The position numbers and the translations under genes were made by a program. Source: Pseudomonas sp. RIT-PI-AD (GTDB lineage Bacteria; Pseudomonadota; Gammaproteobacteria; Pseudomonadales; Pseudomonadaceae). From it: DNA of 64,000 bases. The stretch spans positions 154,295 through 218,294 of the forward strand of contig NZ_JANZKU010000003.1 in the NCBI RefSeq assembly GCF_025642785.1, written 5' to 3'. Below are positions 25,501 to 33,730 of this stretch, in pieces. Numbering within the stretch: position 1 is the first letter of the stretch; each line of letters starts with the position of its first letter. The notes below the pieces were generated by a model that had not been told where the DNA came from, did not search any database, and was given only the letters and a program-made list of their open reading frames with translations.

Positions 25501-27460
25501 GCACCTTAAGGTTGTCGGCGGCGAGCTTGTTGCCGGCCGCGTCCGCCACCAACAATTCGAAGGAGGCCTGGCTGTCGGCGTCGACTTCCTCGCCGTCGAA
25601 CAGCGCGCGCAGGCCGGGCAGGCGCTCGGCCGGCCATACCGGCTGCACCAGCCGGCGGGTGATCGGCCGGCCGCCGGACTCCTGCAGGCTGGCCTGGAGG
25701 ATCAGCTTGAGCGGCGACTTGACGTCGGCCCAGCGGCTTTCCAGGTCGATGCTGCCCTTGCCCTCACCGTCCAGGGTGCTTTCGTCCAGTTCCAGGTCCT
25801 GGCTGAGTTCTTCCTCGCTCACCGAGCCGAATTGGTAGCCGGGCAGCGCCTCGACCGCGTCGCGCAGCGGGCGCACGTAGACCTGGCCGCTCAGGCGGTT
25901 GCCGGAGGCCGGCGCGCCGTACAGGTAACGGCCTTCCACCTGGAAGTTGGCATTCTCGCCGGGCCGCAGGGGCGCATCGCTGCCCTTCAGCTCCAGGGCC
26001 AGGCGCTCGGGGAGGAAGTCCTCGACGAGGAATTCGTACATCTGCCGATTGCCGTCGCCCAGGTCGAACAGCAGTTGCCAGCGGCCGGTGGGCGCTTCGC
26101 CGGACAACGGCAGTTGGTATTGGTAGAAGCCGTCCTTGTCGGCGGACCAGACGAAGCGGCGGCTGACCTGATCGTCCGGGCGGTGCAGCTCGACGCTCAC
26201 CGGCTGGCTGGCCACCGGCTTGCCGTCGGCGTCGCGCAGCAAGGCGTTGAGCAGCACCGTCTCGCCGGGGCGGTAGAGGTCGCGGGGGCCGAACACGAAG
26301 AACTGCAGCGCGTGGCTGGCCGGGCCGGCGATGTCGAACTCGGCGAGGTCCAGGGCCGGGGCGGCCAGCCGCAACAGGCTGGTCTGCTCGTCCTTGCGCG
26401 CCAGCAACACATCGGCCTTGGCCGGCAGGGCCATTTGCGCGTGACCCTCGGCGTCGGTCTTGGCGCTTTCCAGCACGTGGCCGTCCTTGTCCAGCAGCGT
26501 CAGCTCGACGTCGCCCTGGGCCTTGCCGCCCTCCAGCGCCTGGGTGAAGACGTCCAAGCGGTTCTGGTAGGTGTGGGCCGACAGGCCGATGTCGCTGAGG
26601 GTGAACAGGGTCGCCGGCAAGGAGTAGTCGTAGCTGCCGGAAGGCCGCATCACCGCGACGTAGACGCCGGGCTTCTTCAGCGGCTCGATGCCGGCGATGG
26701 GCAGCAGCAGGGTCTCGCGGGTGTTCCGCGCCGGCTTCAGGTCGAAGCGGCCGCCATATACCAGCTCGGCCATCGGCAGCATTTCCTTGGACTCCCAGTA
26801 GTCGAGGCTGCCGCGCGCGCCCCAGCGGCCGAGGAAGGCCGGCAGCGAGGCTTCGTTGATGCGGAAGAATTCCACCTCCACCTTGTCCACGTTCAGCGCG
26901 ATCACCGGCAGGCCCTCGGCGAGCCGGGTCGGCAGCAGCGAGCCGCGGCTGGCGAAGCCGACGGTGGCCTTCAGGTCGCGGGTCTCCAGGCGCGCGTCGA
27001 AGGCCTGGGCGAGCGTCTGGTCGTTGACCGCGCGCAACCCGGCGTCGACGGTCAGCACCAGCTTGCGCTGCGGCTCCAGGTGGCGCAGGCGCAGCTCCTG
27101 CTGGTTGTCGGAGAGTTCCCAGGCGCCATCGACCTTACCGCTCTCGGCGTCGACCAGGTGCAGCTTGGCGGAGAAATCCTGGTCCGCCTGCAGCGGCACC
27201 GAGAAGGTCAGCGACAGGGCGCTGGCGCCCTCGACCTGCACCTCGGACACGTCGACCACCTTCAGTTCGCGACCGGCGAAGCGCTTGGCCAGCGCCGCCA
27301 CGTCCAGCGCCGGACGCGCCGCACCCCGATCGGCCGCGGGTTGCCCGGCGGCCTGCTCGGTGGAGGTGGGCGTCTGCCGGGTCTGGGCCGGCGGAGTGGA
27401 CGAATCGCAGGCGCCGAGCAGCGCCAGGACGAGGGCCAGGAACAGGCCTTTTTTCTGCAT
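22535..27460 (-). CDS. yfhM: bacterial alpha-2-macroglobulin (YfhM type), lipoprotein
   Basis: A 1641-residue periplasmic protease trap. The lipoprotein signal MQKKGLFLALVLALLGAC has its lipobox Cys at residue 18 followed by Asp, an inner-membrane retention-type residue. MG-type beta domains fill the first two thirds, and the thioester motif YGCLEQ is present with Cys at residue 1172, inside the helical toroid domain. Such proteins trap attacking proteases by covalent attachment and work with PBP1C, which repairs the wall; the gene order yfhM-pbpC is as in E. coli. The ATG follows GGAGACTGCG. No truncation is seen. Confidence 0.93.
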   Translation of the reverse strand: MQKKGLFLALVLALLGACDSSTPPAQTRQTPTSTEQAAGQPAADRGAARPALDVAALAKRFAGRELKVVDVSEVQVEGASALSLTFSVPLQADQDFSAKLHLVDAESGKVDGAWELSDNQQELRLRHLEPQRKLVLTVDAGLRAVNDQTLAQAFDARLETRDLKATVGFASRGSLLPTRLAEGLPVIALNVDKVEVEFFRINEASLPAFLGRWGARGSLDYWESKEMLPMAELVYGGRFDLKPARNTRETLLLPIAGIEPLKKPGVYVAVMRPSGSYDYSLPATLFTLSDIGLSAHTYQNRLDVFTQALEGGKAQGDVELTLLDKDGHVLESAKTDAEGHAQMALPAKADVLLARKDEQTSLLRLAAPALDLAEFDIAGPASHALQFFVFGPRDLYRPGETVLLNALLRDADGKPVASQPVSVELHRPDDQVSRRFVWSADKDGFYQYQLPLSGEAPTGRWQLLFDLGDGNRQMYEFLVEDFLPERLALELKGSDAPLRPGENANFQVEGRYLYGAPASGNRLSGQVYVRPLRDAVEALPGYQFGSVSEEELSQDLELDESTLDGEGKGSIDLESRWADVKSPLKLILQASLQESGGRPITRRLVQPVWPAERLPGLRALFDGEEVDADSQASFELLVADAAGNKLAADNLKVRLVRERRDYYWNFSDSDGWSYHYNEKYLTLSEESLSIAAGDTAKVSFPVEWGPYRVEVEDPDSGVISSLRFWAGYRWQDNAEGGAVRPDQIKLALDKPAYAEGETAQVTLTPPAAGSGYLLVESAEGPLWWQAVDVPAEGKRFEIPIAKEWARHDLYVSALVIRPGERKANVTPKRAVGLLHLPLERAPRKLALNLDAPAKMRPNQPLKVKIQAKNADGSPAHNARVLVAAVDVGILNITRYPTPDPYASLFGRKAYGIDQRDVYGQLIEAGQGRLASLAFGGDAALAGGGKRPQTSLTLVARQAEPVTLDERGEGEVSLDIPDFNGELRLMAQAWTDERYGMAEAKTVVAAPLVAELAAPRFLAGGDQTRLALDLTNLSGAPQTLQVQLASEGQLSLDQDASQTLKLAEGQRSTLQIPVHALGGYGQGTLRVTVQGLDLPGESLPPFSRSWTLGVRPAYPAQVQQFRAVLKGEGWTLPAGTLGQFEPAGLEGMLALSSRPPLNLGEQIRALKAYPYGCLEQTTSGLFPSLYADAASLERLGLQGEPEAQRRGSIELGIERLLGMQRYNGSFGLWSADSEEEYWLTAYVTDFLQRAQEQGFAVPPEALKKASERLLRYVQDSSLLEVNYSYNTEHTRFAIQAYSGYVLARSRQAPLGNLRALFDKRSDARSGLPLVHLAVALKLMGDAPRAEQALQAGLMVKRASDDWMSDYGSRLRDQALILALLEENDLAADRREERLFDLADDLAGRPWLSTQERNSLFLAGRGLLGKPEKAWTATLSAGGQQRELSDKQPGLTLQGPLLAEPLGLSNPGSEPLYQQLTLSGYPLKAPAVSGENMSIERSYLGTDGRPLDLEALESGELVLVHLAVKAKERVPDALVVDMLPAGLELENQNLAQSSASLQDAGGEVKNWLQSMQDNTLVKHQEFRDDRYVAALDLDGYSTQHLLYLARAVTPGSYRVPPPQVESMYRPNWRAVGASQAQLVVKGR

Positions 27461-27829
27461 CGCAGTCTCCAGGGGGACAGGCGGGTGGCGGTGGTACCGG
27501 GGTCGCCATGATAAAGGCCGGGGGACGCGAAGCGGGTGAAGCAGCCCACAGCCCGAGGCAAAGGATCGGCGCGGCGGCTATTCGAGCATGGAACGGTAGC
27601 GGCGAGAAGTCCGCCGGGGGCACCCGGCGCGATTAAAGGCGCCGCGCGGGAGCGGTGTGCGCCTTGGAGGCTTTCTCGAGTTCTTAGTTGGTCATGCTCG
27701 ACATGCGCGCGGCCGTAAGGCGGGGACGGGCGCGGGCTTTATCGAGCACATCTCGCAATAACCAGAACGGCCGCGACCTGCGTCGCGGGCTGCCGGGCCC
27801 GTATACTGCGCGGCCCACAGGAGCCTCGC
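27461..27829. promoter_or_regulatory. divergent intergenic region between yfhM and dinF
   Basis: 369 bp without a supportable gene. For dinF, a TATACT -10-like box lies at 27802-27807 and AGGAGC precedes the ATG. A CCGCGAC / GTCGCGG hairpin (27771-27788) covers the place of the -35 box and could be an operator. I see no LexA box. No clear promoter for yfhM could be assigned. Confidence 0.35.
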
Positions 27830-29167
27830 ATGAATGTGCTACACGCCTGGCGCCACGCCCCTACCCATAGACGGGTCCGGGCGCTGGCGGCGCCGATGAT
27901 TCTGTCCAATCTGTCCGTGCCCCTGGTGGCGTTGGTGGACAGCGCGGTGGTCGGCCACTTGCCCCATGCCCACCAACTCGGCGCCGTGGCGGTGGGCAGC
28001 AGCCTGTACATGTTGATCGTCGGCGTGCTGACGTTCCTGCGCATGGGCACCACCGGTTTCGCCGCGCAAGCGGCCGGGCGTCGCGATGGCGGCGCGCTGC
28101 GGCAGATCCTGCTGCAAGGCCTGGCGCTCGGCCTGGGCCTGGCGCTGCTGCTCGGGGTCCTGGCGATTCCCTTCGGCGGGGCGGCCCTGGGCCTGATGAA
28201 CCCCTCGGCGGAGCTCGACGGACTGGCCCGCGAGTTCCTCCACACGCGGCGGTTCGGCCTGCCGGCGGCGCTGGCCAACTATGCCCTGGTCGGCTGGTTC
28301 CTCGGCACGCAGAACGCCCGCGCGCCCCTGGCGATCCTGCTGCTGACCAACCTGAGCAATGCCGCGCTGTCGTTGTGGTTCGTGCTCGGGCTGGACTGGG
28401 GCGTGGTCGGCGCGGCGCGGGCGGCGGTCCTGGCGGAGTGGAGCGGCGCGGTCCTCGGCTTGCTCCTGACCCGTGGCGCGCTGCGACGCTTTCCCGGGCG
28501 CCCGGACTGGTCGGCGTTGCGTCGCTGGATGGCCTGGCGGCCATTGCTGGCGGTGAACCGCGACATCTTCATCCGCTCCCTGGCGTTGCAGGCGGTGTTC
28601 TTCCTGGTGACGGTGCAGGGCGCGCGCCTGGGGGACACTACGGTGGCGGCCAATGCCCTGCTGCTCAACGGCCTGCTGCTCACCGCCTACGCCCTGGATG
28701 GCCTGGCCCATGCCGTGGAGGCCCTGTGCGGCCACGCCATCGGCGCTCGCGACCGTCCGGCGCTGTACCGCACCCTGGTGGTGGCCGGCGGTTGGGCGCT
28801 GCTCGCCAGCGCCGCCTTCGCCCTGGCTTTTTCGCTCGGCGGCGGCCTGCTGGTCGACCTGCAAACCGATATCGGCGAGGTCCGCCAGGTGGCGCGGAGC
28901 TACCTGCCTTACCTCGCCGTGCTGCCGCTGGTGGCGGTCTGGAGCTACCTGCTGGACGGCTTGTTCATCGGCGCCACCCGCGCCCGGGAAATGCGCGACG
29001 CCATGCTCATCGCCCTGGCCCTGGGGTTGCCGCTGGGCTGGCTGTTGCAGGGGCTCGGCAACCACGGCCTGTGGCTGGCGTTCCTCGCGTTCATGGCGAT
29101 CCGCGGCCTCTGCCTGGGTGGCTTCGCCTGGCGCCTGGCACGGCGCGATGGCTGGCTGGCCGCCTAG
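27830..29167 (+). CDS. dinF: MATE family efflux transporter, DinF type
   Basis: A 445-residue, 12-TM multidrug and toxic compound extrusion protein. The N-terminal block LAAPMILSNLSVPLVALVDS with AVVGHL is the DinF-subfamily start, and the two six-helix halves are evident from hydrophobicity. Members exchange cations (Na+ or H+) for organic cations or oxidised compounds in the inner membrane. It ends 3 bp before the convergent CoA-transferase gene. The name follows E. coli DinF, but the LexA control of the E. coli gene is not supported here. Confidence 0.85.
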   Translation: MNVLHAWRHAPTHRRVRALAAPMILSNLSVPLVALVDSAVVGHLPHAHQLGAVAVGSSLYMLIVGVLTFLRMGTTGFAAQAAGRRDGGALRQILLQGLALGLGLALLLGVLAIPFGGAALGLMNPSAELDGLAREFLHTRRFGLPAALANYALVGWFLGTQNARAPLAILLLTNLSNAALSLWFVLGLDWGVVGAARAAVLAEWSGAVLGLLLTRGALRRFPGRPDWSALRRWMAWRPLLAVNRDIFIRSLALQAVFFLVTVQGARLGDTTVAANALLLNGLLLTAYALDGLAHAVEALCGHAIGARDRPALYRTLVVAGGWALLASAAFALAFSLGGGLLVDLQTDIGEVRQVARSYLPYLAVLPLVAVWSYLLDGLFIGATRAREMRDAMLIALALGLPLGWLLQGLGNHGLWLAFLAFMAIRGLCLGGFAWRLARRDGWLAA

Positions 29168-29170
29168 ACC

Positions 29171-30532
29171 TCAGCTCCAGGCCGGCGCGGCCGAACCCAG
29201 CCGACGCGCCGGCAGCGACCAGCGCAGCGGCAGCCCGGCGATATGCAGCGGCGCGCGCAGCCGTTGCGCCGGTCCCCAGTCGCTGGCCTCGAGGGCCGGC
29301 TCGCGGTCGTCGGCGTCCTCCGCGCGCAGCGGCAGGCTCTCGCCCGCGCCCCGTTCCACCAGCAGCCGCGCGGTACGCGCCAGGGACAAGCGCGCGGACC
29401 CGCCGCAACCCCGCTCGAACGCCTCGCTCAGCGCGCGAATGGCCGCAGCCGCCATCAGATAACCGGTGGCGTGGTCGAGCGCCTGTACCGGCAGCGGCAG
29501 CGGGCGCTCGGCCTGGCGCCAGCGCATGCCGGCCTCGGCCACCCCGCAACTCATCTGCACCAGGCTGTCGAAGCCGCGGCGATTGCGCCAGGGACCGCTC
29601 CAGCCATAGGCGTTCAGGCTCACGTCCACCAATGTCGGCGCCAGGGCGCGGCGTTGCGCCGCGCCGTAGCCGAGTCGCTCCAGGGCATCGGCGCGGTAGC
29701 CATGCAGCATCACGTCGGCGTCGGCCAGCAGCCTCTCGAACGTCGCGCGGTCGTGGCGATCGTGCAGGTCGAGGCGCGCGCAGCGCTTGCCCAGGGTGAC
29801 CTCGGGGACCAGCGCGGCCTCGTCCCAGCCCGGCGGGTCGATCCGCAGCACCTCGGCGCCGAGGCCGGCCAGGAAGCGGCTGGCCACCGGACCGGCGAGC
29901 ACGCGGGTCAGGTCCAGCACGCGGATGCCCGCCAGGGGCCGTTCGCGACTGCCGGTCCAGGCCTTGCCGGCGGCCGGCTCGCCGCTCTCGCGCCACACCA
30001 ACGGCTCGGCGTTCACCGCGCGGCCCTGGGGATATGTTTTCCAGGCCTGCCAACTGCGCATCTCCGCGGCGCAGCCACCGGCCTCGACGATGGCGCGTTC
30101 CAGGTCGCCCTTGGTCCAGCCCGCCACTCGCGCAGCCAGGGCCTCGGCATCGGCGCAACGGCCGAGCACCCGTTCGGCGCTGGCGCGATGGTGGGGGGCG
30201 TTGGTGTGCAGGCGAATCCAGCCGTCACGGGTGGCGTAGTCGCCGGCCAGCGGGTCCCAGGCCGGCGGCACGCTCCAGCCGCGGGGGCGGATCGAACCGG
30301 CGAACCAGAACGAGGCCAGGCGCCGGTCGACCCTGACCTCGGCCGGCTCGCCGGTACGCCCGCGCAACAAGGACGACACCGCAGACCCCGCTGCGGCGAG
30401 GCTGGCCGTGGCCAGTTCGGTCACCGCGAACGCCGAGGGCAAGGCACCCTCGCCATCGATCCGCAGCGCGCCATCGGGCAGGGGCGGCAGGTCCAGCGAA
30501 GCTTCGATAGTGGAGAGAAGTTCTGACATCAT
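29171..30532 (-). CDS. CaiB/BaiF family III CoA-transferase with permuted segment order
   Basis: A 453-residue protein. The classical N-terminal block of family III CoA-transferases (LAGIRVLDLTRVLAGPVASR) starts only at about residue 200, and the catalytic Asp is probably D322 in RGFDSLVQMSCG. The block that normally follows it near the C-terminus (YATRDGWIRLHTNAPHHRAS) instead precedes it, at about 99-118. The order thus looks circularly permuted. Substrates are unknown; family members move CoA between carboxylic acids or racemise acyl-CoAs. The ATGATG start at 30532 follows GGAGG. It is divergent from the DUF2214 gene. Confidence 0.75.
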   Translation of the reverse strand: MMSELLSTIEASLDLPPLPDGALRIDGEGALPSAFAVTELATASLAAAGSAVSSLLRGRTGEPAEVRVDRRLASFWFAGSIRPRGWSVPPAWDPLAGDYATRDGWIRLHTNAPHHRASAERVLGRCADAEALAARVAGWTKGDLERAIVEAGGCAAEMRSWQAWKTYPQGRAVNAEPLVWRESGEPAAGKAWTGSRERPLAGIRVLDLTRVLAGPVASRFLAGLGAEVLRIDPPGWDEAALVPEVTLGKRCARLDLHDRHDRATFERLLADADVMLHGYRADALERLGYGAAQRRALAPTLVDVSLNAYGWSGPWRNRRGFDSLVQMSCGVAEAGMRWRQAERPLPLPVQALDHATGYLMAAAAIRALSEAFERGCGGSARLSLARTARLLVERGAGESLPLRAEDADDREPALEASDWGPAQRLRAPLHIAGLPLRWSLPARRLGSAAPAWS

Positions 30533-30649
30533 GACGCCTCCGAGTGAACGCCCATTGCACGCGAGACCTCGGTGAAAGTCGACCTGTCTGAGCGCTCGTA
30601 GCCGACAGGCCGGTTTTCGCGCCGCCGGACACGCCCGAAGGAACCCACC

Positions 30650-31105
30650 ATGGCCCAAGCGCTCGCCGCCTACCTGCACTACCTGTCGATCTTCATCCTG
30701 TTCGCCCTGCTGACCCTGGAGCACCGACTGTTCCGCCTGCCGCTCGACCTCGACCGCGCGCGCGACCTGGCGCGGGTGGACATCGCCTACGGGGCCAGCG
30801 CGGCGTTGGTCCTGGCCAGCGGGGTGGCGCGGCTGCTGTGGTTCGCCAAGGGCTCCACGTACTACCTGCACAACCTGCTGTTCCACGCCAAGGCCGGGCT
30901 GTTCCTGCTGGTGCTGCTGGTCTCCCTGCTGCCGACCCTCACCTTCCTCGGCTGGCGGCGCGAATTGCGTGCCGGCAGGTTGCCCGAGGTGAGTGCGCGA
31001 CGCGGCCGCCGGGTGATCGCGGCGATCCGCCTGGAGTTGCTGCTGCTGATGCTCATGCCCCTGCTGGCGACCCTGATGGCCCGCGGCCTCGGTATCGCCC
31101 CGTGA
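30650..31105 (+). CDS. DUF2214 family inner-membrane protein
   Basis: A 151-residue protein with four predicted membrane helices, beginning AAYLHYLSIFILFALLTLEH, the typical DUF2214 start, followed by a conserved FAKGSTYYLHNLLFHAKAGL segment. Its function is not known. It is preceded by GGAACCCACC before the ATG, and its stop overlaps the GTG of the following lipoprotein (GTGA), suggesting a two-gene operon. Confidence 0.75.
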   Translation: MAQALAAYLHYLSIFILFALLTLEHRLFRLPLDLDRARDLARVDIAYGASAALVLASGVARLLWFAKGSTYYLHNLLFHAKAGLFLLVLLVSLLPTLTFLGWRRELRAGRLPEVSARRGRRVIAAIRLELLLLMLMPLLATLMARGLGIAP

Positions 31106-31671
31106 GGCTTTCCAGCCTGAGCCGCCCCGCCCCTCGGGTTCGTGGCGCACTGATCCCGCTCGTCCTGCTCGCGGCGTTGCTCGACGGTTGCGCCAGCATG
31201 TCGCCGGAACAGTGCCGCGCGGCCGACTGGCGCCGGGTCGGGCTGCGCGACGGCAACGACGGCTGGCCCCGCACCCGCCTGGACGCCTATCGCCGGGATT
31301 GCGGCGAAGTCGGCGTACGGCCTGACGCCAGCGCCTACCTGGACGGCTGGAAGGCCGGGATTCCGGCTTTCTGCACCGCCGAGCGCGGCTGGTACCGCGG
31401 CCTGTACGGCGACGATCGCGCCGGCTACGTCTGCGTCGGCCAACCCGGCGAGCGCGAGTTCTTCCACTACCAGCGCGCCGGGTTGCTGATCTATCGCACC
31501 CAACAGGCGTTGCGCGACAACGAGGCGGAGATCGACCGCCTGGAACGACGCCTGCACGAGGCCAAGGACGACGACCGGCGCGACCACTGGCGACGTCAGC
31601 TGAGGTACCAGCGCCACCTGCGCGACGCCCTGCGCAACCAGATGCTGGACATGCAGATGCTCGCGCCTTGA
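31102..31671 (+). CDS. DUF2799 family lipoprotein
   Basis: A 189-residue lipoprotein. Starting at the GTG at 31102 gives a basic N-region, a hydrophobic stretch (LIPLVLLAALL) and the lipobox LDGC near residue 32. The mature part has the DUF2799 pattern: CRAADWRRVGLRDG, then RLDAYRRDCGEVGVRPD, YLDGWKAGI and YCV-like Cys pairs, followed by a C-terminal charged coiled coil (RDNEAEIDRLERRLHEAKDD). Function unknown. A shorter start at an internal ATG would lose the signal, so the GTG is preferred. Confidence 0.75.
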   Translation: MRLSSLSRPAPRVRGALIPLVLLAALLDGCASMSPEQCRAADWRRVGLRDGNDGWPRTRLDAYRRDCGEVGVRPDASAYLDGWKAGIPAFCTAERGWYRGLYGDDRAGYVCVGQPGEREFFHYQRAGLLIYRTQQALRDNEAEIDRLERRLHEAKDDDRRDHWRRQLRYQRHLRDALRNQMLDMQMLAP

Positions 31672-31687
31672 AGCCGCGTGCCCGCGC

Positions 31688-32119
31688 TCACTGGCGCAGG
31701 CCGACCGCCAGCCGGTTGAAGGCGTTCATCAGCGCGATGGCGACGCTCAGGTCGGCGATTTCCGCCGGCTCGAACAGCGCCTCCAACGGCCGGTAGTCGG
31801 CGTCCGGGGCGTTGCTCTGGGCGATGTGGGTGAGGGACTCGGCCCAGGCCAGGGCGGCGCGCTCGCGTTCGCTGAAACGCCCGCTGACCCGCCAGCCGGC
31901 CAGCGCGTCCAGGCGCTCCGTGGCCTCGCCGGAGGCGCGCAGCGCCTTGGCATGCATCTCCAGGCAGAACGCGCAGCCGTTGATCTGGGAAATCCGCAGG
32001 TAGACCAGCTCGATCAGCGGCTTGCCGAGACGACTCTGCTCCAGGGCCTTCTTCACCCCCACCAGGCTTCGGTAGGCCTCGGGGGACAATTCCTGATAGG
32101 GCAAACGCAGGCTGCTCAT
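31688..32119 (-). CDS. AhpD-like carboxymuconolactone decarboxylase family protein
   Basis: A 143-residue all-helical protein with the AhpD-type active-site pattern NGCAFCLEMHAK (C-x2-C-x3-H, about residues 48-55). Such proteins are alkylhydroperoxidases or related redox proteins. The gene is divergent from a MocR-type regulator, a common arrangement in which the regulator controls the AhpD-like gene; a shared control region of 127 bp (32120-32246) lies between them. Confidence 0.85.
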   Translation of the reverse strand: MSSLRLPYQELSPEAYRSLVGVKKALEQSRLGKPLIELVYLRISQINGCAFCLEMHAKALRASGEATERLDALAGWRVSGRFSERERAALAWAESLTHIAQSNAPDADYRPLEALFEPAEIADLSVAIALMNAFNRLAVGLRQ

Positions 32120-32246
32120 GGGTGACTCCTCGGTGGTAAGGGAAGGCGGCGGCCCAGGACCCGCTGGCGCGCCGCAAAAACTGCCGTCACTCTAGGCCGG
32201 CCATGGCATAGTCGACAGGACCAAGATCGAAAGAAACTCCTGGGAC

Positions 32247-33674
32247 ATGGCACGCACCTTCAGCGACGACGCGCTCGGCCAACTCCAGCGCGAGCGGGCG
32301 ACACCCCTCTACCAGCAGCTCTACCAGCGTTTTCGCGAGGCCATCGCCCAGGGGCGCCTGCGTCCGGGCGACCGGGTGCCGTCGGTGCGCGCGCTGGCCA
32401 GCGAATTGAACCTGGCGCGGGGCACGGTGGAGGCGGCCTACCAACTGCTCGCCGGCGAAGGCTACCTTCTCGCCCGCGGACCGGCCGGCACCCGGGTGGC
32501 GCCCGGTCTGTTGGTTCCGGTGGAGGCCGGCCCGACGCCGCCAGCCCGCTCCGCGCCCTTGGCGAACCCCATGGATGGCGCGGTGGCGCCGTTCCAACTG
32601 GGCCTGCCGGCGCTGGACGCTTTCCCGCGCAAGCTCTGGACGCGTCTGGCCGCCCGGCACCTGCGCAGCCTGGGCAACGGCGGGCTCGACTACCCCGCCC
32701 CCTGTGGCTTCGCGCCGTTGCGCGCGGCCGTCGCCACCTACCTGGGAATCTCCCGCGGCATCCTCTGCGAGCCCGCCCAGGTGTTCATCACCGCCGGCTA
32801 CCGGGGCGCGCTGGACCTGATCTGCCGCAGCCTGCTGCAACCCGGCGACGCCTGCTGGTTCGAGGACCCCGGCTACATCCACGCCCGCGACCTGCTGGAA
32901 GCCGCCGGCATGCGCCTGGTCCCGGTACCGGTGGACGCCGACGGCCTGTGCGTCGAGGCCGGCCGGGCGCGAGCCGAGCATGCCCGCTTCGCCGTGGTGA
33001 CGCCGGCGCACCAGAGCCCGCTCGGCGTCTCCCTGTCGCTGCCGCGCCGGCTCGCCCTGCTGGAATGGGCGGCGTCCCGCGACGCCTGGATCGTCGAGGA
33101 CGACTACGACAGCGAATACCGCTACCTCGGCCGTCCGTTGCCGGCGTTGAAGAGCCTCGACCGTCACGACCGGGTGCTCTATGCCGGGACCTTCAGCAAG
33201 GTGCTCTACCCCGGCCTGCGCCTGGCCTACCTGGTGGTCCCGGCCGGCCAGGTCGAGCGTTTCGCACGCCAGGCCGCGCTGTTCCATCACGCCTGCCCGG
33301 ACCTGCTGCAGGCGACGGCCTGCGACTTCCTCGTCGAGGGCCATTTCGCCCGCCACCTGAAAAGGATGCGCAGCCTCTACGCACAACGCCGCGGTTACCT
33401 GGCGGAGGCCTTGACCACGCGCTTCGGCGATCGCCTGCGCCTGGAGCTGCAGGCGGGCGGCATGCACCTGCTGGGGTACCTGCCGGCGGGCACCGAGGAT
33501 GGCGCCCTGGCCGACCGCGCAAACGCCCAGGGGCTGGCCGTGCATGCCCTGTCGCGCTGGACGCGCGAAGCCCGCGGCACGCCGGGGCTGCTGCTGGGCT
33601 TCACCCAGGTCACCGACTCCGGGCAGGCGGACGGACTGGCGCAACGCCTGGGCGCGGCGCTCGGCTGGACCTGA
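32247..33674 (+). CDS. MocR/PdxR-like transcription regulator (GntR HTH plus aminotransferase domain)
   Basis: A 475-residue MocR-type regulator. The N-terminal GntR winged helix (about 15-80) shows PLYQQLYQRFREAIAQGRLR and VPSVRALASELNLARGTVEA. A class I aminotransferase-like domain follows, with GAL-x2-C-type binding, EDDYDSEYRYLGRP and the PLP Lys K318 in GTFSKVLYPGLRLAYLV. It probably uses PLP or a PLP-amino acid adduct as effector and likely controls the divergent AhpD-like gene. It converges on speA, with a terminator between. Confidence 0.9.
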   Translation: MARTFSDDALGQLQRERATPLYQQLYQRFREAIAQGRLRPGDRVPSVRALASELNLARGTVEAAYQLLAGEGYLLARGPAGTRVAPGLLVPVEAGPTPPARSAPLANPMDGAVAPFQLGLPALDAFPRKLWTRLAARHLRSLGNGGLDYPAPCGFAPLRAAVATYLGISRGILCEPAQVFITAGYRGALDLICRSLLQPGDACWFEDPGYIHARDLLEAAGMRLVPVPVDADGLCVEAGRARAEHARFAVVTPAHQSPLGVSLSLPRRLALLEWAASRDAWIVEDDYDSEYRYLGRPLPALKSLDRHDRVLYAGTFSKVLYPGLRLAYLVVPAGQVERFARQAALFHHACPDLLQATACDFLVEGHFARHLKRMRSLYAQRRGYLAEALTTRFGDRLRLELQAGGMHLLGYLPAGTEDGALADRANAQGLAVHALSRWTREARGTPGLLLGFTQVTDSGQADGLAQRLGAALGWT

Positions 33675-33687
33675 ACGGCCAGACATG

Positions 33688-33712
33688 AAAAGGCCCGCTC
33701 GGGAGCGGGCCT
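33688..33712 (-). terminator. intrinsic terminator of speA
   Basis: AGGCCCGCTC / GAGCGGGCCT inverted repeat (33691-33700 and 33703-33712), followed in the minus direction by a T run (33688-33691). It ends speA 19 bp after its stop codon. The same hairpin may also stop the convergent MocR transcript, although no T tract follows it on that strand. Confidence 0.75.
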
Positions 33713-33730
33713 CGGGGGGACGCGGACGAC

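Noticed and set aside
22274-27511. A 1745-codon open frame on the plus strand opposite yfhM
   Set aside because: It is antisense to a complete alpha-2-macroglobulin gene with signal, thioester motif and ribosome-binding site; its composition (Gln/Val/Gly/Arg-rich, no motifs) is what high-GC antisense frames give.
27700-27829. A LexA box for dinF
   Set aside because: No CTGT-N8-ACAG pattern is present in front of this dinF, so the E. coli SOS link is not transferred.
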